From Bacillus nakamurai (lineage in GTDB: Bacteria > Bacillota > Bacilli > Bacillales > Bacillaceae), in contig NZ_LSAZ01000015.1 in the NCBI RefSeq assembly GCF_001584325.1, positions 1 through 64,000 of the forward strand: a stretch of 64,000 bases of DNA. The letters are read 5' to 3'. The notes under the pieces were generated by a model. It saw only the letters and a list, made by a program, of their open reading frames with translations. It had not been told where the DNA came from and ran no database searches. Positions 17,917-27,702 of this stretch are shown here, piece after piece (within the stretch, counting starts at the first letter, position 1; every line of letters starts with the position of its first letter). Position numbers and translations under genes: made by a program.

Positions 17917-19483
17917 ATTTTAATCTGCACGTTAATGTTTTGTTGTCATTATTGATGATGAAAACAGTTTTATCAGTTCCGGTAATAAATTGCTGATTAC
18001 TGCTGCCCTTTAATACATCTTGATCACTTAAAGATAAAGAAGCCGGCGTAATCGTTGAAATCCCTCTGAAAGTAAGTTGATCTGCCTTACCATCTTTTAT
18101 CACATAACTGACTTGCCCATTTTTGAGATAAAAGTTTTTTTGACCGTTGGCTGTTTCTTCATGCCCCTTTACTTCCTTCTGTATACGATTTTCACTTTCT
18201 CCCAAAAGTGAAACAAGATGTTCAGCGGAAGATGGTGATTGCGTAACATACGGTGCAAAATCGGAGACCTTCAAGTTTGTATTCTTTACATCATCAGCGG
18301 CTGCGTCTTGATGAATATAATATGAATTACCGTTTACTTTAATCTTAGCTGCATGTTTGCTTTTGGAATACACTTTGACTTCAGTCCCAAACGAAAGCAC
18401 GATGCCTGCTTTATCTTTCAGCAGCTTATCTTTATAAACTTGTGTCTGATCCTTTAAAATGTAGCCTGTTTTATTCACCTTTACTTGGTCTTCCAATTGG
18501 CCTTTGCCCTTATTGATATCATCTTGATATCCAATCTTTCCGAAGGAAGCGATTGTGCGGAGCGGAGCACTAAAAAACATTGTTCCGGCCATAAACACAA
18601 GCAGGATTGATAAAATTGCAATCTGAATCGCATTACCAGCTGATCTGGGTTTATTCTTTTTCTTTTGATCACGGGCAATGGCCTGCTGCTCAGGTGATTC
18701 TTTTTTACGTTCAGCAACCTGCTCTTTTTTATATTTTTCCTTTTCTTTTTTGGAAAGCTTATTAAACCAATCAATAAATGATTTGTACTCCTTGACTACG
18801 GTCTCGGTATCATCAAACATTCTTAATTCACCGTAGTGCATCCAAGCGACACGATCACACATTTTTTCAATCTGACCGATGGAATGGCTGACAAAGAAAA
18901 TCGTTTTCCCCTGTTTCTTAAATTCCTGAATCCGGTCAACGCATTTCTGATAAAATGTCTGGTCTCCTACAGATAGTGCTTCGTCAATAATTAGAATATC
19001 GGGATCTATATGGACTGAGATCGCAAAACCGAGGCGGGACTTCATACCGCTCGAATAGTTTTTGACCGGCTGATTAATAAAATCACCAATTTCAGCAAAC
19101 TCAACGATGCTGTCATACATGTCATCGATCTCTTTATTGGTCAGCCCCATCATTAAACACTTAAGCCTTATGTTATCGCGGCCTGTTAATGCATTATTTA
19201 AACCGGCTGAAATCGCAATCAGCGACGGCTGGCCATTCATTTCGATTTCACCGCTTGTCGGCGGGATCACTTTCGCAAGCAAATTCGACATCGTCGATTT
19301 GCCAGACCCGTTAATTCCCACAAAGCCGATTGTCTCCCCTTCATACACGTCAAAGGAGACATTGCGCACAGCGAAAAAACCATTATCTTTAGCCGGGAAA
19401 AACAATCCTTTGATCTTGTCCGATTGTTTTTCATACAGATGATACTGCTTTGAAACATTTCGAAACGAAACCTTTAGTTTCAT
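17915..19483 (-). CDS. tagH: TagH, ATPase subunit of the teichoic acid exporter
   Basis: The ATP-binding partner of TagG, which moves undecaprenyl-linked teichoic acid to the outside. Residues 1-245 form the ABC domain: Walker [10 protein letters not shown] at 57-65, signature [12 protein letters not shown] and Walker [14 protein letters not shown] charged linker, a membrane helix (about 285-308) and an outside C-terminal domain with SH3-like strands follow, giving 522 residues in all. The extra C-terminal part is typical of Bacillus TagH and absent from shorter homologues. It is translated 20 bases after tagG. Confidence 0.95.
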   Translation of the reverse strand: MKLKVSFRNVSKQYHLYEKQSDKIKGLFFPAKDNGFFAVRNVSFDVYEGETIGFVGINGSGKSTMSNLLAKVIPPTSGEIEMNGQPSLIAISAGLNNALTGRDNIRLKCLMMGLTNKEIDDMYDSIVEFAEIGDFINQPVKNYSSGMKSRLGFAISVHIDPDILIIDEALSVGDQTFYQKCVDRIQEFKKQGKTIFFVSHSIGQIEKMCDRVAWMHYGELRMFDDTETVVKEYKSFIDWFNKLSKKEKEKYKKEQVAERKKESPEQQAIARDQKKKNKPRSAGNAIQIAILSILLVFMAGTMFFSAPLRTIASFGKIGYQDDINKGKGQLEDQVKVNKTGYILKDQTQVYKDKLLKDKAGIVLSFGTEVKVYSKSKHAAKIKVNGNSYYIHQDAAADDVKNTNLKVSDFAPYVTQSPSSAEHLVSLLGESENRIQKEVKGHEETANGQKNFYLKNGQVSYVIKDGKADQLTFRGISTITPASLSLSDQDVLKGSSNQQFITGTDKTVFIINNDNKTLTCRLK

Positions 19484-19502
19484 CGTACAATCTCCTTACG
19501 TA

Positions 19503-20330
19503 TTAAAGAAAGTCAATAAACTTATCTCTGAATTTCATGTGCAAGATAGAACCTACTGTCAATAAAAACAATGTAAACAGCCAGAAATACAGTGTGTATT
19601 TTACATCTTGGAAAAACCACTGGCCATCTAAGAAACTGTTCCTGAATCCGTCAATGATATAAAAGAGCGGATTCAGCTTCAGGACAGGCACCAGTTCCGG
19701 GTGATTTGCACCAAGCTTCGAGTGAATATCCCAAAAGATCGGCAATAGGAAAAATAAAAGCCTTGTCACCGCTTGGAGCAGAAACTGATAGTCTCTGATC
19801 AGCACGCTTATAGTTGAGTTGAACAAGCTGAACGAAAATAAGAAGGCCATTAAACACACAAAATAATAAATATATTGCAGCCAATGAAGGCTCGGATAAA
19901 TTCCGCTGGCGAGCAATGCAATGATATATATTACCATCATGATTGCATAACTGAACAAATTAGAGGCAATGGCAACGGATGGCAATGAACTGATCGGGAA
20001 ATTCATTTTTGCAACCATTTTAATTCGCTTAAATACACTATTTGATCCGTCTAATATTGTCGGGCTTATAAAAAACCATGGGATCAGACCAGCAAGCATC
20101 CACAGAATAAAAGGCACTTCGCCTGCACCTGTAGCCATCGGACCTCCTTTTCTGATCCCCAATCCAAAAACAAACCAATAGGCAAGCATTTGAATAAGAG
20201 GATTTAAAAACTGCCATAAAACACCCAAATAATTCATTTGATATTTAGACTTTGTTTCGTAAGCCGCTAATCGCAGTATTAAAGGAAATGATGTTACTTG
20301 CTCTTTTAGTATTTTCACTACAGCATTCAT
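19503..20330 (-). CDS. tagG: TagG, membrane subunit of the teichoic acid exporter
   Basis: A 275-residue ABC-2 type permease with six hydrophobic segments. It carries the family's [19 protein letters not shown] and [18 protein letters not shown] regions near the N-terminus and middle. Together with TagH it exports the finished polymer for attachment by LCP proteins. AAGGAAG precedes the ATG. A hairpin separates it from the tagF end and a sigma-A-like promoter lies just upstream. Confidence 0.95.
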   Translation of the reverse strand: MNAVVKILKEQVTSFPLILRLAAYETKSKYQMNYLGVLWQFLNPLIQMLAYWFVFGLGIRKGGPMATGAGEVPFILWMLAGLIPWFFISPTILDGSNSVFKRIKMVAKMNFPISSLPSVAIASNLFSYAIMMVIYIIALLASGIYPSLHWLQYIYYFVCLMAFLFSFSLFNSTISVLIRDYQFLLQAVTRLLFFLLPIFWDIHSKLGANHPELVPVLKLNPLFYIIDGFRNSFLDGQWFFQDVKYTLYFWLFTLFLLTVGSILHMKFRDKFIDFL

Positions 20331-20354
20331 TTTAATCTTCCTTAGATTGAATAG

Positions 20355-20383
20355 ATTTTATAAAGCATCGCTGATAATTGTAA
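20355..20383 (-). promoter_or_regulatory. tagGH promoter
   Basis: TTACAA, 17 bases, TAAAAT on the minus strand, with the -10 about 25 bases before the tagG start. Confidence 0.45.
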
Positions 20384-20474
20384 CAGAAAACAAGTTTTTT
20401 TTCACTTTCCAGCCGCATGCAAATGCTGCTAAGAGAAAGCTTGGAAAACCAAAGCCTTTTTACGCATCTCTAAT

Positions 20475-20506
20475 AGAAAAACCCCTTGATACAAAGGGGT
20501 TTTTTA
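20475..20506 (-). terminator. Terminator after tagF
   Basis: AAAACCCCTT pairs with AAGGGGTTTT around a short loop directly after the tagF stop; the minus strand continues with T. It ends the tagD-tagE-tagF transcript. Confidence 0.82.
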
Positions 20507-22672
20507 TTATTCAGACTCAAACACGATCTTCACGACCTTTTCAGAAGACCGTCCTGATTCTAAATAACAGAACTTATCATAAAAAGGTTCGAATGAAACG
20601 GGATGCTGATAATCCGGTGAAGAAATATGTTTGATTGCCTCAATTGTTTCCTCTGTTGTTTTCACTAACGGCCCAGGTGCATCTTTTTCGAAATCAAAGT
20701 AGAAACCTCTGAGTTTATCCCGATACGTTTCAATATCCGGTACGAAAAATAACATCGGACGCTTCAGATTTGCAAAATCGAAAAATACAGATGAGTAATC
20801 TGTAATTAACAAATCTGAAATCATATACAATTCACGAATGTCTTCATGTGCAGAGAAGTCATAAGCAAAACCTTCAAAAGGACCTAGATCAAAATTCTCA
20901 GCCACAAGATAATGCATTCTCAGAATAACCAGATATTCATTTCCAAGCTCTTCCCTCAGTTTATGCAAATCTAAATCAAGGTCAAATTTATACCGTCCTT
21001 TTGCATAAAACTGATCATCCCTCCATGTCGGTGCGTATAGGATAATTTTTTTGTCTTCTGGCAAGTTCAATCTTCTTTTGATCTCAGTTATCGTCTTCTC
21101 ATTATTATCATTATGCAGAAAGTCATTTCTCGGATAACCGGACTCAATCATCGTTTTTTCAAATTGGAATGCACGGGCAAATATTTCAGACGAATAAGCA
21201 TTCGGCGAGATTAAATAATCCCAGTTAGAAGCTTCTTTAATAAAATTCTTTTTATACCTTTTTGTATTTGTTCCCGGCATATGAACTTCTTCCATATCCA
21301 TTGCAAGCCTTTTTAATGGTGTACCGTGCCATGTTTGAAGGTATGTGGTATGTTCCGGCTTCGGAATCCACAAGGGCAGACGGCTGTTGACTACCCAATA
21401 CTCTGCCCGGGCCATAGCAAACAGCCATTTGATTGAAAGCCTGTTTATATATTGAATGCCCTTTTCTTTAAAAGGCGCCGCGTACTGTTTATTTACGCTC
21501 CAGTACATCTTATATTCAGGATGATTGATTTGCATGTATTCATAAATGGCTCTTGGGTTACAGCTGTATTGTTTGCCATTAAAGCTTTCAAAAATAATGG
21601 TTTTGCTCTTAACAGGCATTTTGCTAGCCATTCTGAAAACGACTTTATAGCCTTTTGTAATGAGGGAATTTCTGCGTTTTTTCAGTTTTTTCATTTTAGA
21701 AACGAACCGCTTCTTTTTTCCCTTTATAAAAAATTTCACTCTCGTTTTCAGGCTATAATCGTTTACACGTATGCAAACCGTCTGTTTTTTCCTCTTTTTA
21801 TATACTTCATATCTGACCGGCCCATTTTCAGCGTTCACGATGCTTATAAGGCCTTTCAGTTTATTTTTTCTGTCTCCCAGCACCAGAGGAGTACTGTTAA
21901 GAACAATACTCTCAGCCTCCTCATTTTCGCAATGAAATTCCATAAACATACGGTAGACAAACCGTATTTCCGAAGAATAAGGAATATCCTTTAAAGGAAT
22001 TGTCACTTGAAAATCGTAAATTTCAGGTATAAAGGCATCCTCCCGCAGCTGTTCCAAGTTTTCCGTTTTCTTAGTCATATGAATTGGAAAACGTTCTTCA
22101 ATAGGAGTTTCTCCGCCTTTTTTAATTAAGAACTGAAGACTTTTTATTGATAGTTGGTTTTCTGAACTAAGGTAACCCGCATATCCAGTTATATTGATTT
22201 CTTCCGCATTCAATTGAATTTGATCAAACTTCACAACTTTTGCTTCTCTTTTTATTTTTAAAGAGAAATTGCCTTTATCTGTTGTGTACGGCAAAATCAA
22301 AAGTTCAGTCGTATGATCAAGATGGTAAGCACGTTCAATAGCTTCTGCATCAACAGATAAACGCACTTGCTTCGACTGTTCTTCATCCTCCGCCGCCTGT
22401 TCACCAAATACAACATAAAAATCATAGGTTTGTCCCATTTCTAAAGGTTCAGGGAACGAATGAATATTAATAGAGGTTTGGTATTGGTGCGGACCCTCTT
22501 TCTCTAAAAGAACGAGGTCCTCTGTTCCTGAACGCCGCTCTCTTAATTTTAAATAATATTTCACTTCCTTAGACAATAGTTCTTCGTTTTCAAGTGAAAT
22601 GGAGAGCGCCAAGTTGCCCGCATTATTTTTTAAGCTTTTCAAAATACATTTAATCACAGTATTTTCATCCAT
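20507..22672 (-). CDS. tagF: TagF, poly(glycerol-phosphate) polymerase
   Basis: TagF extends the teichoic acid backbone by adding glycerol-phosphate units from CDP-glycerol at the inner membrane face. The N-terminal ~330 residues vary among strains. From about residue 350 the glycerophosphotransferase domain shows LQTWHGTPLKRLAMDM (first catalytic His), ILYAPTWRDDQF, LRMHYLV and LLITDYSSVFFDFA. An in-frame GTG at 22708 would add 12 residues but lacks a ribosome binding site; the ATG used here has GAGGAG twelve bases upstream. It follows tagE after about 50 bases. Confidence 0.93.
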   Translation of the reverse strand: MDENTVIKCILKSLKNNAGNLALSISLENEELLSKEVKYYLKLRERRSGTEDLVLLEKEGPHQYQTSINIHSFPEPLEMGQTYDFYVVFGEQAAEDEEQSKQVRLSVDAEAIERAYHLDHTTELLILPYTTDKGNFSLKIKREAKVVKFDQIQLNAEEINITGYAGYLSSENQLSIKSLQFLIKKGGETPIEERFPIHMTKKTENLEQLREDAFIPEIYDFQVTIPLKDIPYSSEIRFVYRMFMEFHCENEEAESIVLNSTPLVLGDRKNKLKGLISIVNAENGPVRYEVYKKRKKQTVCIRVNDYSLKTRVKFFIKGKKKRFVSKMKKLKKRRNSLITKGYKVVFRMASKMPVKSKTIIFESFNGKQYSCNPRAIYEYMQINHPEYKMYWSVNKQYAAPFKEKGIQYINRLSIKWLFAMARAEYWVVNSRLPLWIPKPEHTTYLQTWHGTPLKRLAMDMEEVHMPGTNTKRYKKNFIKEASNWDYLISPNAYSSEIFARAFQFEKTMIESGYPRNDFLHNDNNEKTITEIKRRLNLPEDKKIILYAPTWRDDQFYAKGRYKFDLDLDLHKLREELGNEYLVILRMHYLVAENFDLGPFEGFAYDFSAHEDIRELYMISDLLITDYSSVFFDFANLKRPMLFFVPDIETYRDKLRGFYFDFEKDAPGPLVKTTEETIEAIKHISSPDYQHPVSFEPFYDKFCYLESGRSSEKVVKIVFESE

Positions 22673-22723
22673 ACCTATTTTCTGCTCCTCTGTATCAAAG
22701 CTCTTCACTTAGCTGATTTATCT

Positions 22724-24742
22724 TTAATCAATGTGATCCTTTTTTGTCAATTTGATAGAGAAATTCCCTTTCACAGTCGTATAAGGTTCAAACACATAGC
22801 AGTTATTCTCGAACTGATCCTTTTCACCGAACTTGACTTCGCTGCTGGATATCCTTCTGAGGTTCTGAATGTGATCAGCCGTTATAAACTGTATATAAAA
22901 ATCAAGAACCGAAGTTTGATTAGCCTCGATTTTTTCCATTTTTATGTCTTTCTCAGGACGAACGATAAACTGCTGAGTCATTTGATCCGAAGAAACGGAA
23001 ATGATTTCAGCTTTGTTTTTTCGATCTATCCCCAGCAGGTTAATCTTTTGAATCGTTTCGTCTTGGCCGGACAATAACACGCTGATCGCTATGCCTGAGT
23101 CATCTTTTTTGAAGGATGTTATAGGCTGCTCCTTCGAACCCACTCTTTTGGCAAGCTGTTCTTTTTCTTTTCTGACTTCAATCATTCTAGAAAGGGCCTT
23201 CGACCAGTTTTTTATATAATTCGGTTTAGAGTATTTTTCCGCCATTTTAAATGCTTGCTGTGAAAATTTACTGTGAGTGCTTTCATCTTTCATTAAAGAA
23301 ATGATGGCTTCAGCTAATTTCTCAATATTATATTGCTCGATCACATAGCCGTTTACTCCGTCTTCCACCAGACTTCTGGCCCCGTAATCGTAATCATAAG
23401 TCACTACCGGGCATCCATTGCTCAATGCTTCCATATTAGACAGACCAAAACCCTCAAAATGAGAGGTTGAAATTGTCAGCCAAGCTTTTTGGAACTCATA
23501 ATCCGGATTGTTCGTGTACCCCTTTAGGAATACATTTGCCTGAAGATTTTGGGCTTTAATTTCATTCTTGATTTTTTCCAAATCTTCACCTGACCCGAAT
23601 ATTTCCAATCGAGCATCAGGAATTTCATTAACGACAAGTCTGAACGCTTTAACGGCATGCGTCAGATTTTTCATTGCAGCTAGCCTTGAGATAATAACAG
23701 CTTTATTTTTTTCACTAGGAACGTTTAAAACTTCTTCGTCCAGCGGTTTGTTAATGGTATGCGGCGTAAAGAAGAATGTCTCCCGTTCTCCTGAAATCAA
23801 AGTGAAATCTTCAATTTGCTCCTCGGTAATGAAAAATACGGCATCTAGATTATTCATCTGGCTGAAAACTTCTTTATAGCGGCCTTTAATTTGATACTTA
23901 TTATCACCGTAGTGTTTGTTGTGAATGATCGCCGCATAATAGGAAGATGGCGCCTTTTTCACTTTAAAGACATGTTTATCCTGAGGTCTGCTGTCTACAA
24001 GAAATAGTTTAGGCTGATCATTTTCATTTTGAAGGCTCTCTATCCAATAACGCCGCATCTCAGATTCATCTTTAAATGTCATCGTATCTTCTTCTGTGTA
24101 CCATGTAAAATGGGTGAATTGAACTTCTTTACTTTGGCTGTTCCACATATAGTGTTTTTCCAAATAAACCTTATTTTCGGTGTTTATATATTCCTGAAGG
24201 TAGATTTGATTAATTTTAGTATCATAATAAGAAACAATGGCAAGAATGCCTGCTTTATTGTATTCTTCTCTTTTTGTCACTTGTTTTTCATCATTCAGAT
24301 AGTCAACATATCGTACCGCAGCGCCGTCTGAGTAGTAAGTCAGAACATATTCATTTGCTGATTTGCCGAATAACTTAGAGATTGCTTTACTTACTTTTCC
24401 CTTGCTGACATGTCTTTTGATTTCATCCAGCTTAATTTTTTCAGAATAGGCCCGCTTGCCCTTTGTCTTTTTGCTTAAGAAATCATCAAATAAATTGATG
24501 ACTTGAGTATACTCAGAGTCAGCTTTTCCCTTTTCAAACAAATCATTTTTTTTCCTCGCAAATTCTAAATCATATCTAAAAGTAAGAAAGGCTGTATTCT
24601 TTTGACTTTCCTCTCCGAATAGTTTAGAACGCAATAATAGTGATTTGGTCAGGCCGCCGTAATTGTCCGGCAGTCCGCCTGAGATAAAATAATACATCAT
24701 ATCGGGAAGCTCATTATTGTAGTTAATAGGCTGATTGGACAA
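22724..24742 (-). CDS. tagE: TagE, poly(glycerol-phosphate) alpha-glucosyltransferase
   Basis: A GT4 glucosyltransferase that decorates poly(glycerol-phosphate) with glucose from UDP-glucose. Residues near the start read MMYYFISGGLPDNYGGLTKS. The catalytic C-terminal half has AVIISRLAAMKNLTHAVKAF and the EX7E site in SHFEGFGLSNMEALSNG. After it comes a 150-residue extension found in Bacillus TagE. The frame is open to an ATG 15 codons upstream, but AAAGGGAG stands seven bases before a TTG, giving 672 residues and matching the usual length. A terminator-like hairpin separates it from tagD. Confidence 0.92.
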   Translation of the reverse strand: MSNQPINYNNELPDMMYYFISGGLPDNYGGLTKSLLLRSKLFGEESQKNTAFLTFRYDLEFARKKNDLFEKGKADSEYTQVINLFDDFLSKKTKGKRAYSEKIKLDEIKRHVSKGKVSKAISKLFGKSANEYVLTYYSDGAAVRYVDYLNDEKQVTKREEYNKAGILAIVSYYDTKINQIYLQEYINTENKVYLEKHYMWNSQSKEVQFTHFTWYTEEDTMTFKDESEMRRYWIESLQNENDQPKLFLVDSRPQDKHVFKVKKAPSSYYAAIIHNKHYGDNKYQIKGRYKEVFSQMNNLDAVFFITEEQIEDFTLISGERETFFFTPHTINKPLDEEVLNVPSEKNKAVIISRLAAMKNLTHAVKAFRLVVNEIPDARLEIFGSGEDLEKIKNEIKAQNLQANVFLKGYTNNPDYEFQKAWLTISTSHFEGFGLSNMEALSNGCPVVTYDYDYGARSLVEDGVNGYVIEQYNIEKLAEAIISLMKDESTHSKFSQQAFKMAEKYSKPNYIKNWSKALSRMIEVRKEKEQLAKRVGSKEQPITSFKKDDSGIAISVLLSGQDETIQKINLLGIDRKNKAEIISVSSDQMTQQFIVRPEKDIKMEKIEANQTSVLDFYIQFITADHIQNLRRISSSEVKFGEKDQFENNCYVFEPYTTVKGNFSIKLTKKDHID

Positions 24743-24835
24743 ATTTTTTCTCCCTTTCACCATTTGGAATTTAGTAAAACACTGCAAAATAACATCTTTC
24801 CCGCAAATTCAAAAAACAAAACCAATTTAAGCATC

Positions 24836-24871
24836 AAAAAGTACTTCTTATCTATAAATAAGAAGTACTTT
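24836..24871 (-). terminator. Internal hairpin between tagD and tagE
   Basis: A perfect 14-base stem (arms AAAGTACTTCTTAT and ATAAGAAGTACTTT, six-base loop) whose minus-strand end runs into five T. It stands 37 bases after tagD and 94 bases before the tagE start, so it should cut or reduce readthrough inside the tagDEF operon. Confidence 0.75.
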
Positions 24872-24908
24872 GAACAGGTTATTCAATCAATGTAATAAAA
24901 CTCCCGTA

Positions 24909-25298
24909 TTACACCCCGGCAATTTCTTTTTTAATCTGCGTAGTAGAGATGCCTTCAGTTCTAGGAAGGTAGATCACTTCACATTGATCTTTAAGGAAAT
25001 CAAATTTGCCTTCCCAATCGTCTCCCATAACGAACACATCGATGTTATGATCTGCTACATCCCGTACTTTTTGATCCCAGCTGTTCTCAGGAATAACCTC
25101 GTCAACATAACGGATGGTTTCCAGAATCAACTTTCTGTGTTCATAGCTGTGGTATGCTTTTTTCTGTTTTTGAAGATTGAACTCGTCAGTTGAAATTGCA
25201 ACGACCAGGTAATCTCCAAGCTGCTTTGCGCGCTCAAGCAGTTTAATATGACCCCAATGCAGTAAATCAAAAGTTCCGTAAGTTATGACCTTCTTCAT
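24909..25298 (-). CDS. tagD: TagD, glycerol-3-phosphate cytidylyltransferase
   Basis: A 129-residue enzyme that makes CDP-glycerol from CTP and glycerol-3-phosphate for TagB and TagF. It shows the nucleotidyltransferase motifs GTFDLLHWGHIKLL (HxGH) at 8-21 and EGISTTQIKKEI (ISTT) near the C-terminus. The length equals that of B. subtilis TagD. It is preceded by GAAAGGAGC. It is the first gene of the leftward arm of the tagA/tagD divergent unit, with a leader of about 100 bases. Confidence 0.97.
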   Translation of the reverse strand: MKKVITYGTFDLLHWGHIKLLERAKQLGDYLVVAISTDEFNLQKQKKAYHSYEHRKLILETIRYVDEVIPENSWDQKVRDVADHNIDVFVMGDDWEGKFDFLKDQCEVIYLPRTEGISTTQIKKEIAGV

Positions 25299-25409
25299 GA
25301 AAACAAAAGCTCCTTTCTGTATTCATACGTATAACAAGTAACTGCCCGCAATAGCGGCGCAGCTGTATCCTTAATCACTAAAGTGCCAATTTCGTACTCA
25401 TGGAACCTA

Positions 25410-25438
25410 ATTATATCACATAGCCCTGAAAAGGTTAA
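25410..25438 (-). promoter_or_regulatory. tagD promoter
   Basis: TTAACC, 17 bases, TATAAT with the TG of an extended -10 (TGATATAAT) on the minus strand; the start point would be about 100 bases before tagD. Confidence 0.65.
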
Positions 25439-25548
25439 GCTTATGTAAAGATCAAGCTAATTCCACTTATTAACAAATATTGTTTTACTAGGAGTTTAGC
25501 GGGGTTCTATGACGTATGATTTAAAAAATGTTATCTTATTTATCATTT

Positions 25549-25565
25549 TGTAAAATGATTGTTAA
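25549..25565 (+). promoter_or_regulatory. WalR box / antiparallel PhoP box at tagA
   Basis: TGTAAA-N5-TGTTAA fits the WalR (YycF) consensus TGT(A/T)A(A/T/C)-N5-TGT(A/T)A(A/T/C) exactly. The complementary strand reads TTAACA-N5-TTTACA, a perfect pair of PhoP hexamers. It overlaps the -35 of tagA. Confidence 0.7.
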
Positions 25566-25587
25566 GTTTAGTTGAAGGTTCTATGTT
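25559..25587 (+). promoter_or_regulatory. tagA promoter
   Basis: TTGTTA, 17 bases, TATGTT on the plus strand, about 65 bases before the tagA start. Its -35 lies inside the WalR/PhoP site. TAAAAT at 25587-25592 is an alternative -10. Confidence 0.5.
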
Positions 25588-25650
25588 AAAATAAAGCTTA
25601 GGCTTAATCACTGAACTTGAGAAAAACCCGTATAAAGGAGGGCGAAACAG

Positions 25651-26421
25651 ATGCAGACTGAAATGGTGCACAACCTTTCTTATGTTAATGGAAATTTACA
25701 GGAGTTTATTTCATATTTAGACACTTATTATATCGCACAAAATCAAGGAGCCGTCATTGCGACGGTCAACCCTGAAATCGGATACGCAGCGGCTAAAGAT
25801 AAAGGTTATCATAATGTCATTTCATCGGCGGATTTCGTCCTGCCGGATGGTATTGGCGTCGTGTTAATGTCGCGTTTGACCCAGCACCCGCTAAAATCAA
25901 GGATTGCGGGGTTTGATGTTTTTATCTCGCTGCTCGGTCTTGCAAACCAGCATTCTAAAAAAATATTTTTATACGGTGCAAAACAAGACGTACTGGACGC
26001 CGTATTGAATCGGATCAGCAGCGAATATCCTCAGATCGAGGTTGTCGGACACAGTAACGGCTACGAAGCGGATAAGCGTTTTGTCGCCAAACAGATTTCC
26101 AGGGCGAAACCTGATATTGTGTTTGTCGCTTTAGGATACCCGCACCAGGAACATTTTATTTATGAATACAAGCATCTCTTTCCTCAGGCTGTAGCAATCG
26201 GTTTGGGCGGAAGCTTTGATGTATTCAGCGGCACAGTGAAAAGAGCGCCAAAATGGATGATCAAAACAAATCTTGAGTGGTTTTACAGACTCGTAATGAA
26301 TCCTTGGAGATGGAAAAGAATGCTGAACATTCCAAAGTATGCTTTCACCGTTCTGAGAGATAATAAATCAAATAAAAGCCTTTACGCCGAACAGGCTGAA
26401 GATCAGACAAAACAGCTTTAA
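25651..26421 (+). CDS. tagA: TagA, ManNAc transferase of the linkage unit
   Basis: TagA (WecG/TagA/CpsF family, GT26) transfers ManNAc from UDP-ManNAc to undecaprenyl-PP-GlcNAc, the committed step of teichoic acid synthesis. The 256-residue protein has the active-site residues known from the family: Thr38 in IATVNPEI, Asp66 in FVLPDGIGVV, and the Gln of LGYPHQEHFI near 170. A basic, hydrophobic C-terminal tail (TNLEWFYRLVMNPWRWKRM) is the membrane appendage. AAAGGAGGG precedes the ATG. It is followed by tagB after about 30 bases. Confidence 0.96.
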   Translation: MQTEMVHNLSYVNGNLQEFISYLDTYYIAQNQGAVIATVNPEIGYAAAKDKGYHNVISSADFVLPDGIGVVLMSRLTQHPLKSRIAGFDVFISLLGLANQHSKKIFLYGAKQDVLDAVLNRISSEYPQIEVVGHSNGYEADKRFVAKQISRAKPDIVFVALGYPHQEHFIYEYKHLFPQAVAIGLGGSFDVFSGTVKRAPKWMIKTNLEWFYRLVMNPWRWKRMLNIPKYAFTVLRDNKSNKSLYAEQAEDQTKQL

Positions 26422-26454
26422 ACAAAATATAACAGCAAAAGAGATTGGTAATCT

Positions 26455-27609
26455 ATGAACTTGCGATCTTTATTCGCCGCTTTATATTCAATATATTTAT
26501 CTGTCATCGGCGTCTTGTTCAAACCGGTGAAACCCAGAGATCAGGTCACACTTTTGGTTTCTTTTGAGGAAAATGCACAAGCTCTCATCCGCTCTTACAA
26601 GATGCACGCTGAGTCACTTTCCTATGATGTAACGGTTCTTTATACCAGACATGCCGTCAGTTTAAAGAATGAGCTCTCAGGGATTCACTCATTTTATTTT
26701 AATGAAAAAAATCCGCTTCACCTTTTGAGAGCTGTTTCTATCCTATTTAAGAGTAAATTTGTGATCACCGATAATTACTTTCTTCTGACAAGCGTATTAA
26801 ACGGCCGGCCGCAGACAAAGTGCATTCAAGTTTGGCATGCGAACGGCTCTTTGAAAAAATTTGGTCTGGAAGATGTGACAAATCAACTTCGGACTCGATC
26901 AGACATTAATCGATTTAAAAAGGTATACAGCTCATTTGATTTTGTTACCGCCGGCTCTGACGCAATGGCTGACATATTTAAAAGGTCATTCGGGATACGG
27001 GACAGTCAAGTGTTAAAAACAGGAGTACCTCTGACGGACGTATATTATGATGAGAGCAAACATGCTTTACAACATAAATGGCCGAAAAAAATCATACTGT
27101 ATGCTCCCACATTCAGGGATTATGATATGCATTCGGTTCGTCTCCCATTCACCGAGGAGCAGCTGGCCGGTCCATTAAAGGGGGAGTATGTGCTGCTTGT
27201 CAAGCTTCATCCTGCCGTTCAGCACCAAATCACGATCCCGTCTGAAAATGAATATATCAAGAACGTGTCTGATCTTAAATTGCACGGCCTTTTGAAAGCT
27301 GCTGATATATTGATTACGGATTACTCATCCGTTCCTTTTGAATTTGCGATCTTAAATAAACCGATCCTTTTTTTCACGTATGATCTTGAAGAATACGACC
27401 GAAAACGCGGGTTAATCGATCATTATGAAACCGTCATACCCGGAAAAGCATGTCCTGACAGTGAATCACTGCTGGAGGAGATCATGAAAGGCTCTTACCA
27501 TTTAAAAGAAATAAAGCAGTTCTCTGATACATGGAATAAATATTCAGAAGGCAATTCAAGTGAAAAATTATTAACGTTTGTAGAGAAAGAAATAAAGAAA
27601 AATGACTGA
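26455..27609 (+). CDS. tagB: TagB, primase glycerophosphotransferase
   Basis: TagB adds the first glycerol-phosphate from CDP-glycerol to the ManNAc-GlcNAc linkage unit at the membrane surface. The 384-residue protein has an amphipathic N-terminus and the same catalytic signatures as TagF: VWHANGSLKKFG, ILYAPTFRDYDM, VKLHPAV and ITDYSSVPFEFAIL. It ends the rightward tagAB transcript at a strong terminator. The tagC gene (a DNA-damage-inducible gene also called dinC) that follows tagB in B. subtilis 168 is absent. Confidence 0.95.
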   Translation: MNLRSLFAALYSIYLSVIGVLFKPVKPRDQVTLLVSFEENAQALIRSYKMHAESLSYDVTVLYTRHAVSLKNELSGIHSFYFNEKNPLHLLRAVSILFKSKFVITDNYFLLTSVLNGRPQTKCIQVWHANGSLKKFGLEDVTNQLRTRSDINRFKKVYSSFDFVTAGSDAMADIFKRSFGIRDSQVLKTGVPLTDVYYDESKHALQHKWPKKIILYAPTFRDYDMHSVRLPFTEEQLAGPLKGEYVLLVKLHPAVQHQITIPSENEYIKNVSDLKLHGLLKAADILITDYSSVPFEFAILNKPILFFTYDLEEYDRKRGLIDHYETVIPGKACPDSESLLEEIMKGSYHLKEIKQFSDTWNKYSEGNSSEKLLTFVEKEIKKND

Positions 27610-27666
27610 ACACTTGCTGAAAACGGCCGGATAATATTTTTTATAGGTCTGCCGGAACATCATACT

Positions 27667-27702
27667 AAAAAGGGCTGAAGCGATCACTTCAGCCCTTTTT
27701 TT
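27667..27702. terminator. Bidirectional terminator between tagB and lytD
   Basis: AAAAAGGGCTGAAG pairs with CTTCAGCCCTTTTT around a six-base loop. The T run overlaps the lytD stop codon. Confidence 0.9.

Larger units (their letters stand above)
25299..25650. other. Divergent control region tagD/tagA
   Basis: A 352-base gene-free stretch. The left 100 bases are the tagD leader, followed by the tagD promoter. An AT-rich centre contains a WalR-type site which, read on the other strand, is a two-element PhoP box, and the tagA promoter lies at the right. In B. subtilis this region is activated by WalR and repressed by PhoP under phosphate limitation. Confidence 0.7.
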
